A stretch of 64,000 bases of DNA, from positions 142,908 to 206,907 of the forward strand of contig NZ_JASCXN010000008.1 of assembly GCF_030010625.1 (NCBI RefSeq). The letters run 5' to 3'. The notes under the pieces are model-generated. The model was not told where the DNA came from. It searched no databases and worked only from the letters and a program-made list of their open reading frames with translations. This DNA comes from Streptomyces sp. CC208A (GTDB lineage Bacteria > Actinomycetota > Actinomycetes > Streptomycetales > Streptomycetaceae). A program made the translations under genes and the position numbers. Positions 51,643-60,440 of this stretch are shown in pieces (the first letter of the stretch is position 1; each line of letters opens with the position of its first letter).

Positions 51643-52002
51643 ATGAAGCTGCGTTCCACCCTCGGTGCTTCCCTCGGCGCCCTCGCCCTCGTCCTGTCGA
51701 CGGCCGGTTCGGCCCAGGCGGCCCAGGGCGACTTCCACTACAAGTACGTCGACGGCTACGGCCAGGAACAGCACGTCACCCTGCACGATCCGCACGGCGG
51801 CAAGTGCATCAACCTGCACGCCGTGGGCGACGACGAGGACCTGCCGGGCTACGGCCCGCACAACGACACCGATGCCGCCGTGACCGTCTACCTCGGCGCG
51901 AGCTGCCAGGGTCCCGAATGGCGGCTGAGGGCCCACGGAAAGCCGGCCAAGGACACCCTGGAGGTCCGCTCGGTACGCTTCGACGCCCCGATCGCCGAGT
52001 AG
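51643..52002 (+). CDS. Small secreted protein
   Basis: 119 residues from ATG 51643. Signal peptide about 1-30 ([26 protein letters not shown]). The mature part, [60 protein letters not shown], has two Cys for one disulfide. It resembles small secreted Streptomyces proteins of unknown function that have a similar FxYxYxxGxGxxxxxxLxxPxGxxCIxL core. TAGGGT at 51595 may be its -10, giving a short leader. Confidence 0.75.
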   Translation: MKLRSTLGASLGALALVLSTAGSAQAAQGDFHYKYVDGYGQEQHVTLHDPHGGKCINLHAVGDDEDLPGYGPHNDTDAAVTVYLGASCQGPEWRLRAHGKPAKDTLEVRSVRFDAPIAE

Positions 52003-52147
52003 GACGGCCGACGGTCAAGAAGCGGTGCGCCGACGGGACGGCCCTCCGGGAGAGGCAGGGGCGCTCAGCCGCTCCCGGAGCGGCAGGCCGTCCTTGCCGG
52101 CAGCCGCACCGGCGACTCGGCCCGGCACGGGGAGCGAACGGCCGCGG

Positions 52148-52178
52148 TTGACTTGGAGCGCGCTCCAACGCCTAGCGT
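52148..52178 (+). promoter_or_regulatory. MerR-type promoter of aldo/keto reductase gene
   Basis: TTGACT (52148-52153) and TAGCGT (52173-52178) are 19 bases apart, the long spacing corrected by MerR-family activators. The perfect palindrome TTGGAGCGCGCTCCAA (52153-52168) fills the spacer. No merR gene is in the window. Confidence 0.65.
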
Positions 52179-52213
52179 CCTGGGCGACGACCCCGACCCC
52201 AGGAGGCAGCAGC

Positions 52214-53200
52214 ATGAACGACGTTCCCACCCGGTACCTGGGCGACCTGGCGGTCTCCGCGCAGGGCCTGGGATGCATGGGCATGAGCCACGGCTACGGC
52301 GCCGCGGACGACGCGCAGTCCGTCGCGACCCTGCACCGCGCCCTCGACCTCGGCGTGACCCTCCTGGACACCGCCGACTTCTACGGCGGCGGGCACAACG
52401 AGGAGCTGATCGGACGGGCCGTCGCCGGGCGCCGCGACGAGGTGGTGCTGGCCACGAAGTTCGGCTTCGCCAACCGTCTGGGCGAGCCCACCCGGGTCCG
52501 GGGCGACGCCGCCTACGTACGCCAGGCGTGCGAGGCGTCGCTGCGCCGGCTCGGGGTCGACCACATCGACCTCTACTACCAGCACCGGGTCGATCCGCAG
52601 GTGCCGATCGAGGAGACCGTCGGCGCGATGGCCGAACTCGTACAGGCCGGGAAGGTCCGCCACCTCGGCCTCTCCGAGGCCGGCGCGCGCACCGTCCGGC
52701 GGGCGCACGCGGTGCACCCGATCGCCGCGCTGCAGAGCGAGTGGTCGCTGTGGACCCGCGACCTGGAGGCGGAGATCGCCCCGGTCTGCCGCGAACTCGG
52801 CATCGGCCTGGTCCCGTTCTCCCCGCTCGGCCGCGGCTTCCTGACCGGCCGGTACAGCTCGCTCGAAGGGCTGGCCGAGACCGATGTACGGCGCACCCAG
52901 CCGCGTTTCGCCGACGGCAACCTCGAACGCAACCTGGCGGTCGTCGCGAAACTGAACGAGCTCGCCGATGCGAAGGGGGTCACCGCCGGCCGGCTCGCCC
53001 TGGCCTGGGTGCAGCACCGGGGTGACGACGTGGTGCCGATCCCCGGCACCCGGCGGCAGCACCACCTGGAGGAAAACCTCGCGGCCCTGGCCGTCGAGCT
53101 GTCCGCCGAGGACCTCGCCGCCATCGAGGCCGCCGCCCCGCCCGAGCGGATCGCGGGCACCCGCTACGACGCGACCAGCCTCACCTTCGTCGGCAACTGA
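52214..53200 (+). CDS. Aldo/keto reductase
   Basis: 328 residues from ATG 52214 (AGGAGG upstream). TYLG-like start, [11 protein letters not shown], catalytic Asp-Tyr in [18 protein letters not shown], Lys in VLATKFGF, His in YYQHRVDP, and the NADPH-binding [14 protein letters not shown] and [20 protein letters not shown]13-like group (YakC-type). It reduces aldehydes or ketones. The MerR-type promoter upstream suggests induction by a toxic electrophile or drug. Convergent with a damaged second aldo/keto reductase gene. Confidence 0.93.
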   Translation: MNDVPTRYLGDLAVSAQGLGCMGMSHGYGAADDAQSVATLHRALDLGVTLLDTADFYGGGHNEELIGRAVAGRRDEVVLATKFGFANRLGEPTRVRGDAAYVRQACEASLRRLGVDHIDLYYQHRVDPQVPIEETVGAMAELVQAGKVRHLGLSEAGARTVRRAHAVHPIAALQSEWSLWTRDLEAEIAPVCRELGIGLVPFSPLGRGFLTGRYSSLEGLAETDVRRTQPRFADGNLERNLAVVAKLNELADAKGVTAGRLALAWVQHRGDDVVPIPGTRRQHHLEENLAALAVELSAEDLAAIEAAAPPERIAGTRYDATSLTFVGN

Positions 53201-53212
53201 GCCGAGCCGGCG

Positions 53213-54000
53213 TCAGTGGAACTCGTCGGGGTGCGGGCCCGTGCGCAGACCGCGGTCGAGACCGGCGACGGTACGCATCTCCTCGTCCGACAGGGAGAAG
53301 CCGAGGACGTCGAGGTTCTCGCGGATGCGGGCCGGGGTGACCGACTTGGGGATGACGACGGTGCCGAGCTGCAGGTGCCGGCGCAGCACGACCTGGGCGG
53401 GGGACTTGCCGTGGTCGGTGGCGATGGCCGCGAGGGCCGGCTCGTCGAGGACCGCGCCCTGGGCGAGCGGGCTCCACGCCTCGGTGGCGATGCCGTGCTC
53501 GGCGTGGAACGCGCGCAGCGCGGCCTGCTGGAGGCCGGGGTGCGGCTCGATCTGGTTGACGGCCGGTGTCAGCGTCGCCCCGTCGAGGAGCCGCCGCAGG
53601 TGAGCGGGCTGGAAGTCGGAGACGCCCGCCGCACGGACACGGCCCTCCTCGGCGAGGCGCTCCAGGGCCCGCCAGGAGTCGCGGTACAGGTCGCGGGCGG
53701 GAGCGGGCCAGTGGACGAGGTACAGGTCGACGTGGTCGAGACCGAGCCTGGCGAGGCCGGCGTCGAAGGCGCGCAGGGTGGCGTCGTACCCCTGGTCGGC
53801 GTTCCACACCTTGGTGGTGACGAACAGCTCCTCGCGGGGCAGCCCGGAGGCGGCGAGCGCACGGCCGACGCCGGCCTCGTTGCCGTAGACGGCGGCGGTC
53901 TCGTCGTCGGGGACCTGGAAGACGCCGAAGCCGAGCCGGGGGATCTCGACGCCGTTGTTCAGGGTGACGGTGGGGAGCGCGGGGCGGCGGACGGTGCCAT
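53213..54000 (-). pseudogene. Aldo/keto reductase (AKR5-like), frameshifted and internally deleted
   Basis: ATG 54000 with GAAAGG upstream reads 13 codons to a stop. The body, LPTVTLNNGVEIPRLGFGVFQVPDDETAA, follows in another frame; one G restored near 53980 joins them. About 17 residues holding the catalytic Asp (usual GYRSIDTA) are missing between DDETAA and VYGNEAGVGRALAASG, as if lost between short ACCGCCGCC repeats. The rest (TTKVWNADQGYD, LVHWPAPARDLY, VIPKSVTPARIREN) is intact to 53213. The first reliable start in frame is GTG 53809. Same strand as the MFS gene 40 bases upstream. Confidence 0.8.
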
Positions 54001-54040
54001 GGCGTGCGGGCCTTTCTTCATCGGTGGGGGAGGGAGGGGC

Positions 54041-55243
54041 TCAGTGGTGTACGGGGGTACGGACGGGGACGGCGGACGCCTCGGCCGGTACGGCCGCGGG
54101 AGCGCGGCGCTCCAGCGCGGCGGACCAGAGGGCGAGCGCGAGCGCGGCGGCGGCGAGGGCGGCACCGACCCAGTTCGGGGCGGTGTAGCCGAGGCCGGCG
54201 GCGATGACGAGGCCGCCGAGCCAGGCGGCGAGCGCGTTGCCGAGGTTGAAGGCGCCGATGTTGACGGCGGAGGCCAGCGCCGGCGCGCCGTGCGCCTGGT
54301 CGAGGACGCGCTTCTGCAGCGGCGGCACGGTGGCGAAGCCGAGCGCCCCGACGAGGAGGACGGCGATCGCGGCGAGGACCTTGTCGTGGGCGGCCACGGT
54401 GAACAGCGCGAGAACGATCGCGAGCCCGCCGAGGGTGGCGTACAGGAGGGGCATCAGCGCACGGTCGGCGTACCGGCCGCCGAGCAGGTTGCCGAGGAAC
54501 ATGCCGGCACCGAAGAGGACGAGGAGCCAGGTGACCGCGCCGTCGGAGTAGCCGGCGACCTCGGTCATCATCGGTGCGATGTAGGTGATCGCGGCGAAGA
54601 CACCGCCGAAACCGAGCACGGTCATCGCCATCGCGAGCAGCACCTGCGGATTGCGGAACGCGGTCAGCTCCCCGCGTAGGCGGGCGCCCTCGGGGCGGGG
54701 CAGGGCGGGCACGAGCCTGGCGATGCCGAGGAGGCCGATCACCCCGAGCAGGGCGACGATCGCGAAGGTGGTGCGCCAGCCGACCGCCTGCCCGATGAAG
54801 GTGCCGAGCGGTACGCCGACGACGTTGGCGACCGTCAGGCCGGTGAACATGGTGGCGATGGCGCCGGCCTTCCTGTCCGGGGAGACGAGGCCGGCGGCGA
54901 CCACGGACCCGATCCCGAAGAACGAGCCGTGGGCGAGCGAGGCGATCACGCGACCGGTCAGCATCGTCCCGAAGTCCGGTGCGAGGGCGGAGAGCACGTT
55001 GCCGAGCACGAAAAGTCCCATCAGCAGCATGAGCATCCGCTTGCGGCTCACCTTGTTGCCGAGGACGGTCAGCAGCGGCGCGCCGACGACGACGCCGAGC
55101 GCGTACCCGGTGACCAGCAGGCCCGCGGCGGGGATGGAGACACCGTAGTCGGCGGCGATCTCCGGCAGCAGTCCCATGATCACGAACTCGGTCGTGCCGA
55201 TCCCGAAGGCCCCGACTGCCAGGGCGAGGAGTGCGAGCGGCAT
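54041..55243 (-). CDS. MFS transporter, DHA1 family (YdhP/chloramphenicol-exporter type)
   Basis: 400 residues from ATG 55243 (GGAAGGG upstream), twelve predicted helices. FGIGTTEFVIMGLLPEIAADYGVSIPAAGLLVTGYALGVVVGAPLL and GNKVSRKRMLMLLMGLFVLGN are the signature of this exporter group, with the drug motif C-like LGTFIGQAVGWRTTF. Exports small drugs or sugars such as arabinose-like compounds in relatives. Followed by the aldo/keto reductase remnant, forming what was a detoxification operon. Confidence 0.92.
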   Translation of the reverse strand: MPLALLALAVGAFGIGTTEFVIMGLLPEIAADYGVSIPAAGLLVTGYALGVVVGAPLLTVLGNKVSRKRMLMLLMGLFVLGNVLSALAPDFGTMLTGRVIASLAHGSFFGIGSVVAAGLVSPDRKAGAIATMFTGLTVANVVGVPLGTFIGQAVGWRTTFAIVALLGVIGLLGIARLVPALPRPEGARLRGELTAFRNPQVLLAMAMTVLGFGGVFAAITYIAPMMTEVAGYSDGAVTWLLVLFGAGMFLGNLLGGRYADRALMPLLYATLGGLAIVLALFTVAAHDKVLAAIAVLLVGALGFATVPPLQKRVLDQAHGAPALASAVNIGAFNLGNALAAWLGGLVIAAGLGYTAPNWVGAALAAAALALALWSAALERRAPAAVPAEASAVPVRTPVHH

Positions 55244-55254
55244 GGCTCAGCCCT

Positions 55255-55330
55255 TCCGTAAATACTTGATTGAGCTCTTTACTCGCCTCAACAATAATTG
55301 CAGACGCGCCATAAGTGTAAACGTGGGTAG
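55255..55330. promoter_or_regulatory. AT-rich intergenic promoter region
   Basis: A stretch of about 75 bases close to half A/T in a 73% GC context, between the divergent MFS and PfpI genes. It contains TTGAG and CTCAA half-sites 10 bases apart and several TAA/ATT clusters. Probably a regulator-binding promoter region (HxlR or MarR sites look like this). Confidence 0.45.
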
Positions 55331-55444
55331 TCGCTGCACTCGGGATGACGGTGATCGCATGCGTGAGCTGCCGACGTTTGAGGCCGGAGCGAGGGGTGAG
55401 GCGCAGGGGTGACGGCGTACGCCCCTCGACGGGAGGAGTCGGCC

Positions 55445-56011
55445 ATGTCGCTGCTCGACGGACGGCGCGTCCTGGTTCTGACCACGAACTACGGAACGGA
55501 TGAACGGGAGCTGCGCAAACCGGTGGAGGCGCTGCGCGAGGCGGGCGCCCGTGTCACCGTCGCCGCCCAGGAGGAGAAGCCCGTACGGACCCTCGTCTCC
55601 GACCGGGAACCGGGCGCCGAGATCGCACCCGACACGGTCATCGCGGACGTCGAGGCCGACGAGTTCGACGCGGTCGTGGTCCCCGGCGGCACCGTCAACG
55701 CCGACACCCTGCGTACCGACGAGGACGCGCGACGGCTCGTGACCGCGTTCGCCGAGGCGGGCAAGCCGGTGGCCGCCATCTGCCACGGCCCCTGGCTGCT
55801 GGCCGACGCCGGCCTCGTCACCGACCGGGAGGTCACCTCGTACCCCTCGCTGCGGCAGGACCTCTCCCGCGCCGGCGGCAGCTGGATCGACCGGAAGGTC
55901 GTCGTCGACACGGACGGCGGCTTCCCCTTGATCACCTCCCGCAGGCCGGGCGACCTCGACGCCTTCTCCTCGGCCCTCGTCCAGGCCGTCCAGGCCCGGT
56001 CCCCGGCCTGA
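55445..56011 (+). CDS. DJ-1/PfpI family protein (type 1 amidotransferase fold)
   Basis: 188 residues from ATG 55445 (GGGAGGAGT upstream). RRVLVLTTNYGTDERELRKPVEALREAGARVTVAA with the conserved Glu, DAVVVPGGTVNADTLR, and the nucleophile elbow AICHGPWLLADAG with Cys-His. PfpI-type proteins act as deglycases, chaperones or proteases in stress. Placed divergent to the MFS/aldo-keto reductase pair, it may share their stress response. Confidence 0.92.
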   Translation: MSLLDGRRVLVLTTNYGTDERELRKPVEALREAGARVTVAAQEEKPVRTLVSDREPGAEIAPDTVIADVEADEFDAVVVPGGTVNADTLRTDEDARRLVTAFAEAGKPVAAICHGPWLLADAGLVTDREVTSYPSLRQDLSRAGGSWIDRKVVVDTDGGFPLITSRRPGDLDAFSSALVQAVQARSPA

Positions 56012-56043
56012 GACAAGGCGGAGCTACAAGGGGGCGGGGCGGA

Positions 56044-56664
56044 TCAGGCGACGCGGGTGCAGACGTGGACGGACTCGCTGCCGCCCCGCTCCGTGTGAAC
56101 GATGCGCAGGACGTCGTTCTTGTAGGTGACCTTCAACTGCTGGCCGTCGCCGGTGCCGTGGTGGCCCGGAGGCTTCCAGGGGAGCAGGAGGGACGCGCCT
56201 TCCTCGACCTCCTTGGGGACGGTGAGGGCCTCGCCGCCGGTCAGTTTGTCCACGTCCTGGGGCGCGTCGTACACGTCGACGCGCAGGTGGCCGCCGCGCA
56301 GCAGCCAGCCGCCGGACCAGGTGACGGAGGTGCCTTCACCGGCCCAGACGAGGGTGAAACCGCCGTTGCCGCCGCCGTCCGCCAGCACGGTCACCGTGCC
56401 CTTGACCGTCTCGCCCCCGGGGGTCGTGGACTCCAGGGTCCACTTGCCCTTGACGAAGGCGTCGAAGGCCCGGCTCATCACACCGGCCGTGGTCGGGGAG
56501 GGGACGGGACCGGTCCCGGTCGCCGCCCCGCCCGCCGGTGCCGCCTTCCCGCCCTCGCCGGTGCAGGCCGCGACGAGGGTGGAGGCCGCTCCGATCGCCA
56601 GGTAACGCAGGGCGTTGCGGCGCCCTATGAGCCGCGCGGCCGCCCGTATGTCTCGTACCGTCAT
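56044..56664 (-). CDS. Predicted lipoprotein
   Basis: 206 residues from ATG 56664; TATGAT at 56710-56705 may be the -10. Basic start MTVRDIRAAARLIGRRNALRYLAIGAASTLVAACTGEGG with a lipobox (LVAAC) and RR pair, so possibly Tat-exported. The mature part is KGKWTLESTTPGGETVKGTVTVLADGGGNGGFTLVWAGEGTSVTWSGGWLL, then KVTYKNDVLRIVHTERGG, a beta-rich fold without known catalytic motif. Conserved in style with Streptomyces lipoproteins of unknown role. Confidence 0.75.
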   Translation of the reverse strand: MTVRDIRAAARLIGRRNALRYLAIGAASTLVAACTGEGGKAAPAGGAATGTGPVPSPTTAGVMSRAFDAFVKGKWTLESTTPGGETVKGTVTVLADGGGNGGFTLVWAGEGTSVTWSGGWLLRGGHLRVDVYDAPQDVDKLTGGEALTVPKEVEEGASLLLPWKPPGHHGTGDGQQLKVTYKNDVLRIVHTERGGSESVHVCTRVA

Positions 56665-56814
56665 CAAGTAGCCCCCGTATCAGGCAGGCTGGATCATCGG
56701 CGCCATCATAGGCACCGTCGACCGACCATGATCGTCGGCCGGACGGCCACCGGAGCGTGACGACCTGGCCAACAGTCATGCAGGGAGGGCCTGTCCATCG
56801 GATCACGCCCCTCA

Positions 56815-56820
56815 TAAGCT
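56815..56820 (+). promoter_or_regulatory. Leaderless-type -10 before methyltransferase gene
   Basis: TAAGCT, six bases before ATG 56827. Confidence 0.5.
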
Positions 56821-56826
56821 GCGGTG

Positions 56827-57594
56827 ATGGACCGAGCCGCAGACAGACCCGAGAGCCTCGCCCCACCCGCAGAACCGGCCCGCGTGAACGACTACGACGA
56901 CTTCGCCGAGGCGTACGCGACGGAGAACGAGCACAGTCTCGTGAACGCGTACTACGAGCGGCCCGCGATGCTGGCCCTGGCCGGAGAGGTGGCCGGCCGG
57001 CGGGTCCTGGACGCCGGCTGCGGCTCGGGCCCCCTGTCCGCCGCGCTGCGCGACCGCGGCGCGGTCGTCACCGGCATCGACGCCAGCGCCGGGATGCTGG
57101 CGCTGGCCAGGCGGCGGCTCGGTGCCGACGTACCCCTCCACCGGGCCGACCTGCGCGACCGACTGCCGTTCGAAGACGGCGCGTTCGACGACGTGGTCGC
57201 GTCGCTGGTGCTGCACTACCTGGAGGACTGGGGCCCGACACTGGCCGAACTGCGGCGGGTGCTCAGGCCCGGCGGCCGGCTGATCGCGTCGGTCGACCAC
57301 CCCTTCGTGGCCTACACCTTCCAGGAACCCCGGCCCGACTACTTCGCGACCACCAGCTACACCTTCGACTGGACGCTCGGCGGGCGGTCCGCCCCCATGA
57401 AGTTCTGGCGCAAGCCGCTGCACGAGATGACCGAAGCCCTCACCACCGCGGGCTTCCGCCTTTCCGCCCTCAGCGAGCCGCAGCCCGATCCGGCCGCCCG
57501 CGCACTCTTCCCCGACGACTTCCACGGCCTCGCGACCACCCCCTGCTTCCTCTTCTTCGTCGTCGAGGTTCCTCCGGCGGCGCCGGACCGCTAG
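56827..57594 (+). CDS. Class I SAM-dependent methyltransferase
   Basis: 255 residues from ATG 56827. YDDFAEAYATENEHSLVNAYYERPAML, motif I VLDAGCGSGPLSAAL, motif II GIDASAGMLALA, RLPFEDGAFDDVVASLVLHYLEDW and the post-motif RVLRPGGRLIASVDHPF. This is a UbiE/Methyltransf_11-type enzyme of small molecules. The C-terminal half is long (TFDWTLGGRSAPMKFWRKPLHEM) and resembles uncharacterised relatives. It ends against the sigma-factor remnant. Confidence 0.92.
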   Translation: MDRAADRPESLAPPAEPARVNDYDDFAEAYATENEHSLVNAYYERPAMLALAGEVAGRRVLDAGCGSGPLSAALRDRGAVVTGIDASAGMLALARRRLGADVPLHRADLRDRLPFEDGAFDDVVASLVLHYLEDWGPTLAELRRVLRPGGRLIASVDHPFVAYTFQEPRPDYFATTSYTFDWTLGGRSAPMKFWRKPLHEMTEALTTAGFRLSALSEPQPDPAARALFPDDFHGLATTPCFLFFVVEVPPAAPDR

Positions 57595-58090
57595 CGCTCT
57601 CCCGCTTCCCGACGGGCGTTGAGCCGGGCGGTCCGACGCGTCAGGCGGTCGCGCTCGTGGAGGTACGCCGCCGCCGCGGTGTGGCGAGGAAGCGAGGAGT
57701 CCAGCGCTGCGAGCTCCGCCAGGCCGGGCCGGCCGTTGACCGTGCACTCCCGGACCGTGAGCCGGCCCGGGAGGGTCCGGTCGGCGAGGAAGCGGGGGAC
57801 GGGCTCGGCCCCCTCGACCGGGTGGAGCGTGGCCGTGACGAGTCCGCCGCAGTCACCGACGGCACCAGGGTCGGGCAGGCCGATGAGGGCGGAGATGCCC
57901 CTGGCCTCCCCGCCCTTCTTGAACTGCCTTATGAGGTCGGCCGGGTCGGTCGTGCTGTCGTCCGTCGTACCAGCGGGCGTACGTCTCCTTGGGCGATGTC
58001 CTCGGCCTCGGCCGGGGACCCCAGCATCGGGTACGCGAGGTTGATCAGCCGGCGGCGCTCGGCGAGACCTCGCCCAAGGAGCGGCCCGCC
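57591..58090 (-). pseudogene. SigJ-type ECF sigma factor remnant
   Basis: Two pieces of an ECF41/SigJ-like sigma factor in different frames. ERRRLINLAYPMLGSPAEAEDIAQ (near 58060-57990) is the start of sigma region 2. GGEARGISALIGLPDPGAVGDCGGLVTATLHPVEGAEPVPRF and RECTVNGRPGL (near 57930-57730) belong to the C-terminal SnoaL-like domain. Regions 2.2 to 4 are missing. The last 40 residues before the stop at 57591 are not from the family. The gene cannot make a working sigma factor. Confidence 0.7.
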
Positions 58091-58253
58091 TGCCCCCCGC
58101 CGGGACTGGTGGGAACCCTCCAAGCCCGGCAGGGCATCGTTGTGCCCGGTCAAGATCACCCGATCCCCTCGCGCGGCCGCAGACTGACGGGACGGGGCGA
58201 CCGGGGCGAGGCCGCCGCGTCCCTCTCCGTGACGACCCCTGGGAGACCACACC
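57595..58253. other. Region between methyltransferase and fabV
   Basis: Apart from the sigma remnant I see only a promoter/leader stretch for the enoyl reductase after about 58100, with the ribosome site GGGAGA at its end. Confidence 0.5.
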
Positions 58254-59468
58254 GTGAGCGAACGCGTCATCACACCCAAGAGCCGGGGCTTCCTGTTCCT
58301 CGACTCCCACCCCGGCGGCTGCCGGCGACTGGTGGACGAGACGTGGCAGGCCGTCCCGGCTCCGGCCTCGGTCCCGGCGGGGGGTGAAGGGCCGGTGGCC
58401 CTGGTGATCGGCTCGTCCGCCGGGTACGGCCTGGCCGCCACGATCGCGGGCCTGGCCCGTGCCGGTATCCGCGGCATCGGCGTGTGCTTCGAGAAGGCGC
58501 CCGCACGGCGTACCGGAACGGCCGGCTGGTACCGCACCGCCGCCACCGCCCGGCTCGCCCGAGAGCACGGGCGGGACATGGTCTTCCTCAACGGTGACGC
58601 GTTCAGCGACACCGTCAAGGAGCAGGTCGCCGACCTCCTCGCCGAGCGGTTCGGGGGACGGCTCGACTTCCTGGTCTACTCGGTGGCCGCGCCCCGCCGC
58701 ACCGACCCGGACACCGGCGACGTGTACGCCTCGGTCCTCAAGCCGGTCGGTTCGCCGCACACCACCAAGACCCTCGTCTTCGACGAGAACGGCGCTCCGG
58801 AGGTCAAGGAGGTCACCACCGCGCCGGCCGAGGGCGACGACATCGCACAGACCGTGGAGGTGATGGGCGGCGCCGACTGGGAACGGTGGATCACGTTCCT
58901 GGCCGAGCGGTCGCTGCTCGCCGACGGCTTCACCACCGCCGCCCTGTCCTACATCGGCTCGCCGCTCACCGCGGCGATCTACCGGCAGGGCACCATCGGC
59001 GCCGCGAAGTCCCATCTGGAGGCCACCGCACGCACGCTGGACGAGCGCCTCGCCAAGACCGTGGGAGGCAGGGCCGTGACCTCGGTCAACGCGGCTGCCG
59101 TCACCCAGTCCTCCACCGCCATCCCCGGCATCGCCCTGTACGTCGGGCTGCTGCGTGGTGTCCTCGGCGACGCCATGGTGGCCCCGGTCGGGCAACTGGT
59201 GCAGCTATGGGACCAGTTGACAGGTGTCAGGCCCCTCGCTCTCGACGAGGAGGGCCGGGTCCGCCTCGACACCTGGGAACTCGACCCCGCCGTGCAGAAC
59301 GCCGTCGCCGAACGCTGGGCCGCCGCCACCAGTGACACCGTCACCGACCTCGCCGACCTCGACTGGTTCGGCGATGAAGTCCGCCGCCTCTACGGCTTCT
59401 CCGTCCCCGGCGTCGACTACACCGCCGCCGTCGAGACCGATGTCCCCTGGCCCGACCCCACCGCCTGA
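58254..59468 (+). CDS. fabV: Enoyl-ACP/trans-2-enoyl-CoA reductase FabV
   Basis: 404 residues, the usual length, from GTG 58254 (GGGAGACC upstream). MSERVITPKSRGFLFLDSHPGGC is the typical FabV start. NAD-binding VALVIGSSAGYGLAATIAGLA, VFLNGDAFSD, DFLVYSVAAPRRTDP, and the active-site Tyr-8-Lys spacing in YRQGTIGAAK (after SYIGSPLT) are intact. C-terminal DWFGDEVRRLYGFSVPGVDY is also conserved. It reduces trans-2-enoyl thioesters with NADH; FabV enzymes are usually resistant to triclosan. It stands apart from a fatty-acid operon, so it may be a secondary reductase. Confidence 0.95.
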   Translation: MSERVITPKSRGFLFLDSHPGGCRRLVDETWQAVPAPASVPAGGEGPVALVIGSSAGYGLAATIAGLARAGIRGIGVCFEKAPARRTGTAGWYRTAATARLAREHGRDMVFLNGDAFSDTVKEQVADLLAERFGGRLDFLVYSVAAPRRTDPDTGDVYASVLKPVGSPHTTKTLVFDENGAPEVKEVTTAPAEGDDIAQTVEVMGGADWERWITFLAERSLLADGFTTAALSYIGSPLTAAIYRQGTIGAAKSHLEATARTLDERLAKTVGGRAVTSVNAAAVTQSSTAIPGIALYVGLLRGVLGDAMVAPVGQLVQLWDQLTGVRPLALDEEGRVRLDTWELDPAVQNAVAERWAAATSDTVTDLADLDWFGDEVRRLYGFSVPGVDYTAAVETDVPWPDPTA

Positions 59469-59519
59469 CCCGAACCGTCCCCGCCCGGGAGGCGCGACGG
59501 CTCCGACCATCCGGTCCTG

Positions 59520-60347
59520 TCAGCCCAGGAACTCCATCAGCCGGTCGTTCAGCAGCTCCGGCGCCGTGAGGGGCAGGGAGTGGTGGGTGGCCCCGGGAAG
59601 CAGGGCCACCTCACCCTGCGGGAGCAGCCGGCGGGCCCGCTCGGCGACCTCGGCGGAGCGGTGGGCGCGACTGCGCTCCGCGAGCAGGGTCAGCACCGGC
59701 ACACGGAGACCGGCGGTCCGGGGGCGGCCGCCGACGACGAGCTTGCGGCCGGGAACGGTGGTGGCCAGCGCGTAGAGGCGCTGCCACGTCTCATCCGGGT
59801 CGGTGCCCGCCGTCTCCCAGGCGAGGAAGGCGCGGGCCCGGGCCTCGCTCGGGCGGATCAGGGCGGGCAGTGCGCGCAGCAGATAACCGGGGCGGAACCC
59901 GGCGAAGACCTGAGTGGGATCGACGAGGGCGAGACGGTCGACCCGCTGCGGCGCGTGCAGGGCGTACCTGACGGCCAGCCAGGCGCCGTACGAATGACCG
60001 CACATGTGGGTGCGGACGAGCCCGAGGCCGTCCAGCAGCGCGTCCAGCCAGGCGGTCGGATCGGCGGCGCTCTTCAAAGGCGCCCCCCGTCGTTCGGTGC
60101 GGCCGGCGTCGCCCATCAGATCCACCGCGTGGACCCGGTAACGCCTGCCGAGAGCAGGGGCGTTGGCGAACCAGACCAGTCCGGTGGCCGAACCACCGGG
60201 CAGCAGCAGGAGCGGACTGCCGTCCGGCGGACCGTACAGGTGGACCCGGGTGCGCCCGTACGGCGTGACGACGTCGCGCTCCTCGGTGGACGCGGGCCAG
60301 CGGGCGCGGAGCTCGTCGTAGGCGAAGTCGAAAGCGGACGGAGTCAC
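59520..60347 (-). CDS. Alpha/beta hydrolase
   Basis: 275 residues from GTG 60347, six bases after GAGAGGA (ATG 60353 touches that site). LLLLPGGSATG is the oxyanion loop, MCGHSYGAWLAVRYA holds the nucleophile Ser, PVLTLLAERS the region of the acid and PGATHHSLPL the His. Haloperoxidase/esterase-like fold; substrate unknown. Divergent to a MarR gene with a palindromic operator between, so it is probably repressed by that MarR until a ligand, perhaps its substrate, appears. Confidence 0.9.
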   Translation of the reverse strand: MTPSAFDFAYDELRARWPASTEERDVVTPYGRTRVHLYGPPDGSPLLLLPGGSATGLVWFANAPALGRRYRVHAVDLMGDAGRTERRGAPLKSAADPTAWLDALLDGLGLVRTHMCGHSYGAWLAVRYALHAPQRVDRLALVDPTQVFAGFRPGYLLRALPALIRPSEARARAFLAWETAGTDPDETWQRLYALATTVPGRKLVVGGRPRTAGLRVPVLTLLAERSRAHRSAEVAERARRLLPQGEVALLPGATHHSLPLTAPELLNDRLMEFLG

Positions 60348-60370
60348 GGGCATTCCTCTCGCTCAACGAT

Positions 60371-60389
60371 TATCTCGCTCGGCGAGATA
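60371..60389. promoter_or_regulatory. MarR-type operator
   Basis: TATCTCG (60371-60377) and CGAGATA (60383-60389) form a 7-bp inverted repeat with a 5-base centre, midway between the divergent hydrolase and marR genes. Confidence 0.65.
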
Positions 60390-60440
60390 TTATGCCCGGA
60401 ACGGAGGGGAACGGAAGGAACGGGCACGGAAGGAATGGGC

